From Akkermansiaceae bacterium (GTDB taxonomy: Bacteria; Verrucomicrobiota; Verrucomicrobiia; Verrucomicrobiales; Akkermansiaceae), in assembly GCA_019634595.1 (NCBI GenBank), contig JAHCBC010000001.1, forward strand, positions 930,001 to 994,000: a DNA stretch of 64,000 nucleotides, given 5' to 3'. Made by a program: the position numbers and the translations under genes. Below the pieces are notes generated by a model that was not told the origin of the DNA, ran no database searches, and saw nothing but the letters and a program-made list of their open reading frames with translations. Below, in pieces: positions 31,916-39,942 of the stretch; the stretch's first letter is position 1; every line of letters starts with the position of its first letter.

Positions 31916-34267
31916 CTATTGAGGAGGTAGGAGTGGATGAAGCCTGCGCGTTTTCCGTTGTCCGCGGTTGGTCCAGCAACTTCCGTTCTTGTTGCTTTCT
32001 GGCAGCTGGTAGTCGGAATCGCAGAGCGCATCCATGAGTTCGAGCACGGCCTCACCAAGGCGCATGGACTCGGCGAGTGAATCGAAGTGGGCGGCGAGCG
32101 TGTTGAAGTGGGCACCGAAAACATTTCGGGCAGAAAACTGTGCGAAGAGGCCTTCAAAGATCGGCCTGAGTGGAATGGACTTCGTGACTTGCCCCTGTTC
32201 GTCCATGTGTTCCGCAATAAGGGCATCGAGGAGCTTGCGGTTCCCTTCGATGGCCTCCTTGTAATCGTGAAGTGTCCATCCCTGTCCCGCGGCGACCAGG
32301 CGGGGCAGCTTGCAGCGGTAGATTCCGGTGAGGAAATCGAAGACGTATTCGAGTATAACCCCGGACTTCGCGGCGATGGCCTGCGAGTCGTCTTTCTCTG
32401 CGACCCGTCGCTTCAACAACTCGATCTGGGAGTGGCAACCCTTCTGGAAACTGATTCCGTATTCCAAAGTCCAGGAACCCATTTCAACGAAATCAACGTT
32501 CTGCTTGGTGAGCTGGCCCCATTTGAACTTGAAGCGGAGCGGCTGGTAATGGCTGGTGATGAGGACGTGCTTGAAGTGGGCGGCCTCTTCCAGGATCGCC
32601 TCGTACAAGCGCTCCATGTGAGCTTCGTCGACGGATGCGATGGCGTCATCCAGGAAAAGAAGCGTATTGGACGCGTCCATTTTCTTTTCAAGAGCCAGAA
32701 ACAGGGCAAGCCCAAGGGTATCGAGATGGGATTCACTCAGATACGCAACGGGTGAAACGTCGTCACGGCCATGGAGAGCGCCTGAGAGCATCGCCGAGTT
32801 CTTGCGATCTGGATGGACGTAAAGCCGGATCTGTTCGAGCTTCTCGCCGGGATGGATCTTCTCGTAGATCTTGGCAAAGTCCGCAGAGATCGATGCGAGC
32901 ATGCCATCTGCGTATCGGACACGCTCCGAGCGCAGGATCTCCCGAATGGCCTCCGCTTTCTTAATCAGGCGATCAAGGGTGGCATACTCCTTCATGCCTT
33001 CCTTCTGGCTTCTGGCAAGCCTGAGCAAAGTCGCCCGATGGGTGATCATTTTCTGAAGAGCCTCCAGCTTTTCCTCGACCCACTCGGCAAGAGGCCGGAG
33101 TTGCGCGGCCTCTTCACGCAGCAGGGCAAACCATTCCTTCGTGAGGCCGGTGGCGTCGGTTGGCACCGAAAGGGATGGGATCAGTGGATGCACCGCCCAT
33201 TCTTCTTGTTCGGATGCCGCCTTGTGTGCCTGTAGCAGCGCGACGATGATCGCAAAGTAGGTCTTCTGAAGGGCTTCGAGACCATTGGCGCAACGATCCC
33301 TCTTTTGTTTCGCGGCATTGGCGATCTTGCCCTGGGCGGAGATCTCCTTGAGCGTTGCCAGCTTGCCTGTGACCCGATCCCGCAGTTCCTCTCCCTCCAT
33401 CGGGGTGTCGCAAACCGGGCAGCAGCTTGGCTCTCTGTTTTCGAGGTATTCGGCCGCTCTCTCCAGCACATGGATTGTTTCAGCCATGCCGCTTGTGTTC
33501 TCGGCCACGGCCTTGGCCAGTTTCTGGTTCTCCTCCTTGAGGCGTTCTTCCGCAATCTCCAGGGCCTCATACGCCTCGGACAATGGCTTGAAATCGTCGC
33601 GGAGTCGGCTAACCTGTAGGTCGAGGTCCTTGAGGATCTGGATCTCTTCCTCGACCGTTTCCACGCTGTTTTCGAGCGTCTCCTTGATCCACTGTTCAAG
33701 GGGCGGAGGATTCTTCGCATCTGCAAAAATGTCGTTGTAGATCGTGCGGACCTCATCTTGCGTCCGGGTGTAGGATTCGAGTTGGCTCTGTTGGCGCTGT
33801 TTATGATTGGAGATAAATTCCCCAAGAACGCGTTCCTCGCGCTCAAGCGCAGGCAGTTCGACGAAGTCCCGGATCCGTTCGAATCGCTTTGCAGGCGTTT
33901 CCTCGATCAAACTTGTAACGAGGTTGCGGCGCAGGGTCCTCAGCTTGGTTTCTGGAAGGTCTCCCGAGTGTATGGCAGAAGCGCCCTTCAGCTTGGCAAC
34001 CCGGGTTTGATTCGACTCCTCCCAGGTCACCTTCAAATCCGCAGGCTTGCGCTTCGCGTGGACTAACGCCGGCAGCCGAGTCTTCCCATCCAGGGATTTC
34101 TCCTCCAGGGAGCCGGATACGCCGTAGAACAGGAATTCAAGCGCATCCGAAATGGTGGTCTTGCCCGAACCATTCTCGCCGTAAAGAATCGTCAGATCCC
34201 GATTGGCATTGATCTTTAGCTCACAGGGAATGTTTGCGCCACGGAAGGCTTCAATCGTCAGTTTCAC
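31916..34267 (-). CDS. Rad50/SbcC-like AAA ATPase
   Basis: A 783-aa SMC-type ATPase. Walker A is GENGSGKT (30-37), with EFLFYG after it. Coiled coils flank a single CCPVC motif at 282-286, as in a zinc hook. Near the C-terminus are the signature YLSESHLDTLGLALF (509-523) and Walker B LLFLDDAIASVDE (536-548). The C-terminal 150 residues are a separate helical domain. Start is GTG, overlapping the 59-aa gene by 17 nt. It may sense or tether DNA ends for the AIPR nuclease next to it. Confidence 0.83.
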   Translation of the reverse strand: MKLTIEAFRGANIPCELKINANRDLTILYGENGSGKTTISDALEFLFYGVSGSLEEKSLDGKTRLPALVHAKRKPADLKVTWEESNQTRVAKLKGASAIHSGDLPETKLRTLRRNLVTSLIEETPAKRFERIRDFVELPALEREERVLGEFISNHKQRQQSQLESYTRTQDEVRTIYNDIFADAKNPPPLEQWIKETLENSVETVEEEIQILKDLDLQVSRLRDDFKPLSEAYEALEIAEERLKEENQKLAKAVAENTSGMAETIHVLERAAEYLENREPSCCPVCDTPMEGEELRDRVTGKLATLKEISAQGKIANAAKQKRDRCANGLEALQKTYFAIIVALLQAHKAASEQEEWAVHPLIPSLSVPTDATGLTKEWFALLREEAAQLRPLAEWVEEKLEALQKMITHRATLLRLARSQKEGMKEYATLDRLIKKAEAIREILRSERVRYADGMLASISADFAKIYEKIHPGEKLEQIRLYVHPDRKNSAMLSGALHGRDDVSPVAYLSESHLDTLGLALFLALEKKMDASNTLLFLDDAIASVDEAHMERLYEAILEEAAHFKHVLITSHYQPLRFKFKWGQLTKQNVDFVEMGSWTLEYGISFQKGCHSQIELLKRRVAEKDDSQAIAAKSGVILEYVFDFLTGIYRCKLPRLVAAGQGWTLHDYKEAIEGNRKLLDALIAEHMDEQGQVTKSIPLRPIFEGLFAQFSARNVFGAHFNTLAAHFDSLAESMRLGEAVLELMDALCDSDYQLPESNKNGSCWTNRGQRKTRRLHPLLPPQ

Positions 34268-34430
34268 GGTCCTTCTCGGTTTGTAGCTCCTTGTTCATCA
34301 AAATATTCCAGTTGATGGGGGTATTGACCTGCAGACCATTCAGAACTTCCTCGATTCCTTCATGCGAAAATCCGGCCTCGCTTTTGATTCGACTGCGGAT
34401 GGCCTCGGTCAGCTCTTCTGGAAGGTTCAT
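34251..34430 (-). CDS. Small hypothetical protein (59 aa)
   Basis: A frame starting MNLPEELTEAIRSRIKSEAG and ending in an acidic, glutamate-rich tail. It overlaps the ATPase start by 17 nt and ends inside it. Short helical proteins in this position often bind and regulate the following ATPase. No family was recognised. It fell below a usual length cutoff but has a good coding look and spacing. Confidence 0.55.
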   Translation of the reverse strand: MNLPEELTEAIRSRIKSEAGFSHEGIEEVLNGLQVNTPINWNILMNKELQTEKDRETDD

Positions 34431-34464
34431 GGACGTGGATCGGGTTTGGGTGTCTTTTGATTAC

Positions 34465-34992
34465 TTATTCTGCTTCTTCGAGCGCCTCCTCGGCGTCCGA
34501 ACCTGCCTGTTGATCTCCCCAGTCCGCGATTGAATCCGAGTCCCAATCCTCGTCATGGGGCGCGCCAAGGAAGTAGGATACCGCGGATTCGATGGCCTCT
34601 TCGGTGTAGAACTCGTTGAGTTCCGATAGGGAGACAGCAACCGGGAAGTCCGGGCGATCGGTCCAGAAAGTTTTGAAGCAGCCGAAGAGACCGGTGATGA
34701 ATGTGTCAAAGGTGTCGAGGTTCGTCTCTCTCAAGCGATCGGACACCTGCTGCAGGACCTCTAAGATTACAGGTTCCCACCCCACTCCGTAATCCTTCTT
34801 ATGGGATAGCTTCGTGAACCGCTTCAGCCGACGGGGGTTGGTGTAAGCCGTGGAATGAATGCGTATCTGTGCAGGAGCGAAGTCATACTGGGAGTCCCAT
34901 TCCAACCATTGGATCCGAACCAGATTTCCATCGAATAGCTCGATGTCGATCTCTTCAACAATGTCCCACTTCCGTTCGTAGTGATTGCTCAT
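34465..34992 (-). CDS. Hypothetical 175-aa protein of the defence operon
   Basis: Starts MSNHYERKWDIVEEIDIELF. It has beta-rich segments, an amphipathic middle (VILEVLQQVSDRL) and an acidic tail ending EEALEEAE. I do not recognise it. Gaps of 12 nt to the SNF2 gene and 34 nt to the next gene place it in the same transcript. Confidence 0.65.
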   Translation of the reverse strand: MSNHYERKWDIVEEIDIELFDGNLVRIQWLEWDSQYDFAPAQIRIHSTAYTNPRRLKRFTKLSHKKDYGVGWEPVILEVLQQVSDRLRETNLDTFDTFITGLFGCFKTFWTDRPDFPVAVSLSELNEFYTEEAIESAVSYFLGAPHDEDWDSDSIADWGDQQAGSDAEEALEEAE

Positions 34993-35004
34993 CGTTCGAT
35001 AGGT

Positions 35005-37878
35005 TTAAACAAGTTCCCAACGGACGAAGAACAGCTCTTCGGTTGTGCTGTCCTTCTTAAGGCGTCGGTCGGCATCCACCAGCAGCTTTTCCCTTTGCCG
35101 ATCCACCTCATCCTGAGCCTCGAATATGTCCCTCCGCTTGTCCGCTCTAAGACGCTCTAGCGAGAGAACCTGACGCTGCCAATGCACCTTGTCATCGAGG
35201 TTGCCGACAGTTCTAGCCTGCTTCTTCGCCTCGCCTATCTTCGCATCGAGGTCCCGGAGTTCGTATTCCAAGGCGGATTTGCGGTCGCCTGCCCAGTGAT
35301 CGAGTTTCTCCATCTCTTGGTCAAAGGCACGGGCATGGCGCTCGTTGATTTCCAAAATCACCCGGTTTTCCTCTGCCGAAAGTGCGCTTCCAATACGTTC
35401 AAGTTCCCCCGGTGTGGGAGCAATTTCGTCCAGAAGCTCGCCCGGGCAGTCCAGCAGGCGATGGCATTGGGCCGTGGCCAGCGCGGAGCCTCCCTCGATG
35501 AGGCCGACCAGGAGCAGATGGTCTTCTGAGTCATCCGCCGACTTTACGCTCAAGCATCTGGCTGCCAGTGAACCGCAAGTCCCGACTAGCGGGGCCAGTT
35601 CCACGGACTGACCTGGGGATGTGGAGCAATGGAGGCGAAGCGTTACCGGGGGAGTATTTCGCGAGATCGCGTCCCTGATAACCTCCTTGGCGAGCGGATG
35701 ATGCAAACGATACCGGTGCGCATGCACGGGGTCTCTGGCCATCTCATACCGCCCATTCGGAACCGAGTGAGGATCCATCCCGGAATAAGGGGCGCTCTTT
35801 AGCACGAAGGCATGTTCTTGATCGTAGAAGGTTGCCCTGTCTTCGAGGATGAAGCGGCTCACCTTCCATAAAAGCTGCTCAACGCGGGAGAGGTGTTCGC
35901 GGCTTTTTGTCGTGTGATGGCGGAGCTTTTCGGCAACCTCAGCGTCGAAGTTCTCCAGGAGTTTTCGCTTGGTCTCGGCGATCTTGGTATTGATCTGGTC
36001 TTCCAGCTCATCCTGAAGTTGCTTGAAACCGCTCTCTATTTCATCCGGGGTGCGGCACTTCTGGTAGATGGCGACGATCCTCTTCTCAAAATCGACACCA
36101 GATTCAATGGATCCGAGCACTTCGTCGGATGATCCGAACACCCCGGAGAACAGGTTGAACTTCTCGGACAGAAGTTCGAAGACCCGTTGGTCGGCGGCGT
36201 TCTTTACGTTAAGGAAATTGATCACCACAACGTCATGCAGCTGGCCGTAGCGGTGACAGCGTCCGATCCGTTGTTCGATGCGTTGTGGATTCCATGGCAG
36301 GTCGTAATTCACCACGAGCGAACAGAACTGCAGGTTGATGCCCTCCGCAGCGGCTTCCGTGGCGATCATGATCTTCGCCTCTTCGCGGAAGTAGTCCACG
36401 AGTGCCTGCCTTATGTCTGCGGAGCGTGAGCCGGTGACGCGGTCGCTATCCTTCCATCGCTCTTTCCAGACTTCGTAGATCGACCGCGACTTTTCATCGT
36501 TATTCGATCCGTTAAACAGCACGATAAGGTCCGCGTACTCGGTTTGTGCCAACCTGCGGAGCAGGTAATCCTGAGTGCGCCTCGATTCAGTGAAAATAAT
36601 GGCTTTTTCTGGGGCGTTGTTTCGACGCATTGCTTCGAACCCTTTTTCCAAAGCCGTGATCAACGAGTCGCCCTTTGCGTTCTCCGTGATGTTCACAGCG
36701 AGATCCCGGAACTCTTCCAAGTCCCGGATCTCGGTTTCGATCAAAGCCCTATCCTCGTTGGTGAGAGCCGCGGGAGGTTCATCGGACTCCCATTCGTCCT
36801 CCAGTTCCTCGTAGCCTCCATCCAAGTCTTCTTCGAACTCAAACTGGGCATGATCCCGTTGCGAGTTGTCGGCGCGAATGACAGCCCTCAGCTTTTTGAC
36901 AAGTGTCTCAAGAGCGCCGGCAATCGCGAAGGTGGAAGACGCCAGCAGCTTGCGCAGGATCAGGGTCATCAAAGTCCGCTGTGCGCTCGGTAATGCAAAT
37001 AGCTGTTCTCTCCGAAGATACTCAGAGACCACGTCATAGAGCCTTGCTTCGTCAGGCCCGGGGTCGAATGGTTCTGTGAGTGGGATCCGTTCTGTGTAGC
37101 GGATGAACTCAACTACCTGGCGTCGCAACGTCCGGTGGCAGAGAGGCTTCAGGCGTGCCTTGAGGTCGGCAAAGGTGTCGGTGCTATCCAGTCGCGCGTA
37201 TTGGGCCTGGAATGACTTTCTGTCGCCGAAGGCGAAGGGGTCGATAAATGAGACGAGACCGTAAAGCTCCAACAGTGAGTTTTGGAGTGGCGTGGCCGTT
37301 AAGAGGATTTTTCTCGGGCCTTTGAGCGCAGTGCGGAGCTTGTTGGCAATTTTATTGGTTGGCTTATAAACGTTTCTCACCCGGTGCGCTTCGTCTAAGA
37401 CCACCAAATCCCATGGAACGCCGACGAGATACTCTTCCTTGTTAGCCGCGAATTGGTAGGAGCATATCAAGATGCCCGCTTCGGGTTGATTGAATGGGTT
37501 TGATAGTCCATCCTTTGTCGCCTGTGTGAACGTTCTCGCTTCGAGAATGTGTGTGGGGAGGTAGAACTTCTCAGCAAGTTCCAGACTCCACTGCTTCCGC
37601 AATGAAGCAGGCATGATCAGAAGAATCTTGCGGCGACCCTCCGCCCAAAACTGTGATAGGAGGATTCCTGCTTCGATCGTCTTCCCCAAGCCGACTTCGT
37701 CCGCCAGTATCGCACCGTTGGACAGAGGGGACTTGAATGCAAAGAGTGCGGCTTCGACTTGGTGCGGATTGAGATCGACCTTTGCGTCCGCCAAAGCACC
37801 GCCAATCTTTTCCATGCTGCCCGCCGGGCCACGGCGGGAGAGTTCGTAAGCAAGGTATTTGGCTTGGTGTGGGGTCAT
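35005..37878 (-). CDS. SNF2-family helicase (RapA/DrmD-like)
   Basis: A 957-aa protein. The SF2 motifs are ILADEVGLGKTIEAG (58-72), VVLDEAHRVRN (159-169), LLTATPLQNS, and C-terminal VNYDLPWNPQRIEQRIGRCH. The gap between the two helicase lobes and the long coiled-coil C-terminus match SNF2/RapA-like proteins such as the DISARM helicase DrmD. It should move on double-stranded DNA, in this setting likely invading DNA. Start ATG 37878 overlaps the end of the remnant upstream by 4 nt. Confidence 0.85.
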   Translation of the reverse strand: MTPHQAKYLAYELSRRGPAGSMEKIGGALADAKVDLNPHQVEAALFAFKSPLSNGAILADEVGLGKTIEAGILLSQFWAEGRRKILLIMPASLRKQWSLELAEKFYLPTHILEARTFTQATKDGLSNPFNQPEAGILICSYQFAANKEEYLVGVPWDLVVLDEAHRVRNVYKPTNKIANKLRTALKGPRKILLTATPLQNSLLELYGLVSFIDPFAFGDRKSFQAQYARLDSTDTFADLKARLKPLCHRTLRRQVVEFIRYTERIPLTEPFDPGPDEARLYDVVSEYLRREQLFALPSAQRTLMTLILRKLLASSTFAIAGALETLVKKLRAVIRADNSQRDHAQFEFEEDLDGGYEELEDEWESDEPPAALTNEDRALIETEIRDLEEFRDLAVNITENAKGDSLITALEKGFEAMRRNNAPEKAIIFTESRRTQDYLLRRLAQTEYADLIVLFNGSNNDEKSRSIYEVWKERWKDSDRVTGSRSADIRQALVDYFREEAKIMIATEAAAEGINLQFCSLVVNYDLPWNPQRIEQRIGRCHRYGQLHDVVVINFLNVKNAADQRVFELLSEKFNLFSGVFGSSDEVLGSIESGVDFEKRIVAIYQKCRTPDEIESGFKQLQDELEDQINTKIAETKRKLLENFDAEVAEKLRHHTTKSREHLSRVEQLLWKVSRFILEDRATFYDQEHAFVLKSAPYSGMDPHSVPNGRYEMARDPVHAHRYRLHHPLAKEVIRDAISRNTPPVTLRLHCSTSPGQSVELAPLVGTCGSLAARCLSVKSADDSEDHLLLVGLIEGGSALATAQCHRLLDCPGELLDEIAPTPGELERIGSALSAEENRVILEINERHARAFDQEMEKLDHWAGDRKSALEYELRDLDAKIGEAKKQARTVGNLDDKVHWQRQVLSLERLRADKRRDIFEAQDEVDRQREKLLVDADRRLKKDSTTEELFFVRWELV

Positions 37879-38129
37879 GTGATCACCAGAAGTCGGAGGC
37901 ACTTCCGACGCAGAACTAAGCCTACCTCGATCCTCTTTCCAAGCCGACCTTCGTCTGCCAGAAGCACCCCGTTCGAAAGCGGCGACCGGAGCGCGAATAT
38001 AGCTGACTCGACCTGATCGGGATTCATGTCGACAAAGTCGTCGAAGAGGGCTTTTCCGATTCGATTAACACCCGCGCCACCGACGCGACTCAGCTCGTGC
38101 GCGTAGAATTTGGCGTGGTAGGGCGTCAT
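37875..38129 (-). pseudogene. Truncated second copy of the SNF2 helicase N-terminus
   Basis: An 84-codon frame begins MTPYHAKFYAHELSR and aligns with the start of the neighbouring helicase (MTPHQAKYLAYELSR) at about 60% identity over about 74 residues by eye. The Walker A region reads DEGRLGKR instead of DEVGLGKT. This looks like two nearby compensating single-base changes (an added G, then a lost G). It ends right at the start of the intact gene (ATGA). A remnant of a former tandem copy is most likely. A dominant-negative or fused role cannot be excluded. Confidence 0.75.
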
Positions 38130-38166
38130 GATTGAGTGGAAAGTGAGTTGCCAGGGGTGTATACGA

Positions 38167-38343
38167 CTACTCCTTCGGTCCCGAACGATCGAGGTATTGA
38201 GAGATTGCGTCCCGGATGACCCAAGCAAGGCTAACTCGCTTATCTTCGGCAATTTGCTCGAGCGCCTTTTTATTCTCTTTGGGGACGCTGATAGACAGTC
38301 TCACGACTGTTTCCCGCTCGGCAGACTGACGATGGTCCTTCAT
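38167..38343 (-). CDS. Ribbon-helix-helix (CopG/Arc-type) regulator
   Basis: A 58-aa protein. VVRLSISVPKENKKALEQIA followed by VSLAWVIRDAISQYL shows the beta-strand and two helices of a ribbon-helix-helix DNA-binding fold. It is first in the defence operon, 37 nt ahead of the helicase remnant, and an inverted repeat directly upstream is a candidate operator. It may repress the operon, as antitoxins of this fold do. Confidence 0.8.
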   Translation of the reverse strand: MKDHRQSAERETVVRLSISVPKENKKALEQIAEDKRVSLAWVIRDAISQYLDRSGPKE

Positions 38344-38347
38344 TTCT

Positions 38348-38370
38348 CACCACTTCGCACCAAAGTGGTG
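38348..38370. promoter_or_regulatory. Candidate operator for the ribbon-helix-helix regulator
   Basis: CACCACTT, spacer CGCACCA, AAGTGGTG is a perfect 8-bp inverted repeat, 4 bases upstream of the regulator's start. Assignment is from position. Confidence 0.5.
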
Positions 38371-38592
38371 AAAAGCGCAAGAGGCATCTCACAGTCAGGA
38401 CGACCCTGGTGGATAAAACGGGAAGCCGGACAGCTCATCGAGCCATGCTCGCCGGACGAAAAATGGAACCGCAAGTCCTGGGAGAAATGACCGGGATTCG
38501 AGAGCCTGTTCAGGCGAAGTTTGGAAGGGTCGGAGATGAAAACCGTCGAGTGTGGCGGCTTTCAGTGATGCAGTGCTAAAAAACGGGCGAGC
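38371..38592. other. Short gap between the defence operon and the replication module
   Basis: This gap may hold a 42-codon plus-strand frame starting at a GTG near 38,366 (VVKSARGISQSGRPWW). I could not support it as a gene. It separates two minus-strand operons, so promoters for the regulator gene may lie here. Confidence 0.35.
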
Positions 38593-39942
38593 TCAGGAAC
38601 TTCCGGAGCCATTCTCTTCTGCTGACAAGGAACTGAGGAAACCGCGGCTCTTCCCGACATCGAAAGGCGGAGTGAACCATGTTTCATTTCCGTCGTCGTC
38701 TTCGGTGCGAATGACTATCCCGTCTTCGGCAAGGAGGCCGAGCCGGATCCGAAGATTTTCGGTCGAGAGGCGATGAAACTGCCGAACCAGCTCGCGAGTG
38801 TGCAGTGGCTTTACTGCAAGTTTATCGACGATGGCGGCATCCACAGGATTGGTCGTTCCGTTCTCCGGTGTAGGGAAGATTCTGCGAAGGGTGTGGATAT
38901 GACCCGCATGGATGAACCGGGCGACCTTGCAGGCCAGTTCAGCCAGCGGGCGGTGGTTTTCTGGATTCGGTTTGTGCTCCGTCCGCTCAATGCTCCAGAG
39001 AACGGTGGCGAGCTGCCACGGCAGCATCGGGTGGGGATTGAGGAGAGTTTCACCCATTCCGGCGATCTGGATCTTGCTGCCTTGTTCGGCAACGGCATGG
39101 TCGAGAAGCTCCACGATCTCAGGCTCTGGAAAAAATGTCTGCGGCGCATCCATCCGCAGGGTGAAGAGGTGATTGAAGAAGGAGCGATAGTGGTCGGACA
39201 GATGATCGGCGACGAACGGCAACGGGGTCATGGCCGGCAAGGTCAGCAGCCATCCAAACGGCGGCAGCGTCTCAAACCCGGTCTTCCGGAACAGCTTCTT
39301 CACTGGATCGAACTCCGCCCAGCCATGGATCGAAACACGGGTGGTGGCATTCGGATTACCGGCCTCGGCGAACAGGGAGTTGGGACGGCAGCGTTTTCCA
39401 AGAAGGTCCGCATGGCTGCGGTGGCCGATGGCCAGCGCAATCAGATCGGAACCGAATGCGTTGGCTTCAGGCTGGCTGCGGATGGAACCTTTTTCGGCCA
39501 CATCGTGAAGGAAATCGAACATCGGAACGGTCATCTTCGGCACGGACGTCCGCATCAGACGCTGCAGAGGATCCGGGATGAGATCTTCGACGGGGCCATA
39601 CATCTGCTTCAACCGTCTGGCGGTATTGATCTGCTTGGGCGTTGGCTGGGCGATGAGGAAACGGTTCGCCCGGTCGGTTACCGTCTGCTGGCGTTCCACC
39701 GCCCGTTCGACGGCGGTTTCGAACCACGCGGGGCAGCGGTCGTCGTCGGTCAGGATGGTGGCGGGAGAGCGGATGATCTGTGGGGGCTGACCGTTCTCCC
39801 TGCGATAGCAGGCTTTCGCTCCGAGCATCACGGTGCCGAACAACAGGGCGTGAGCGAAGATGAACTCAGCGGGAACGCCGGTGCACTCCCCGACGTTCCG
39901 GCAGGCCGCTATCAGGCTTCTGGTGTGCAGTGTTGGATTCAT
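38593..39942 (-). CDS. Hypothetical protein of the replication module (1)
   Basis: A 449-aa protein. The N-terminal block LHTRSLIAACRNVGECTGVP resembles the start of the neighbouring 480-aa protein. Near the C-terminus, LAVKPLHTRELVRQFHRLST followed by LLAEDGIVI has a winged-helix look. It may be a DUF3987-type replication accessory, though this is uncertain. Its start overlaps the previous stop by 4 nt, so it is last in the replication operon. Confidence 0.6.
   Translation of the reverse strand: MNPTLHTRSLIAACRNVGECTGVPAEFIFAHALLFGTVMLGAKACYRRENGQPPQIIRSPATILTDDDRCPAWFETAVERAVERQQTVTDRANRFLIAQPTPKQINTARRLKQMYGPVEDLIPDPLQRLMRTSVPKMTVPMFDFLHDVAEKGSIRSQPEANAFGSDLIALAIGHRSHADLLGKRCRPNSLFAEAGNPNATTRVSIHGWAEFDPVKKLFRKTGFETLPPFGWLLTLPAMTPLPFVADHLSDHYRSFFNHLFTLRMDAPQTFFPEPEIVELLDHAVAEQGSKIQIAGMGETLLNPHPMLPWQLATVLWSIERTEHKPNPENHRPLAELACKVARFIHAGHIHTLRRIFPTPENGTTNPVDAAIVDKLAVKPLHTRELVRQFHRLSTENLRIRLGLLAEDGIVIRTEDDDGNETWFTPPFDVGKSRGFLSSLSAEENGSGSS

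Noticed and set aside
35005..37878. DISARM system based on the SNF2 helicase
   Set aside because: The DrmA, DrmB and DrmC partners are absent; only a DrmD-like helicase is found.
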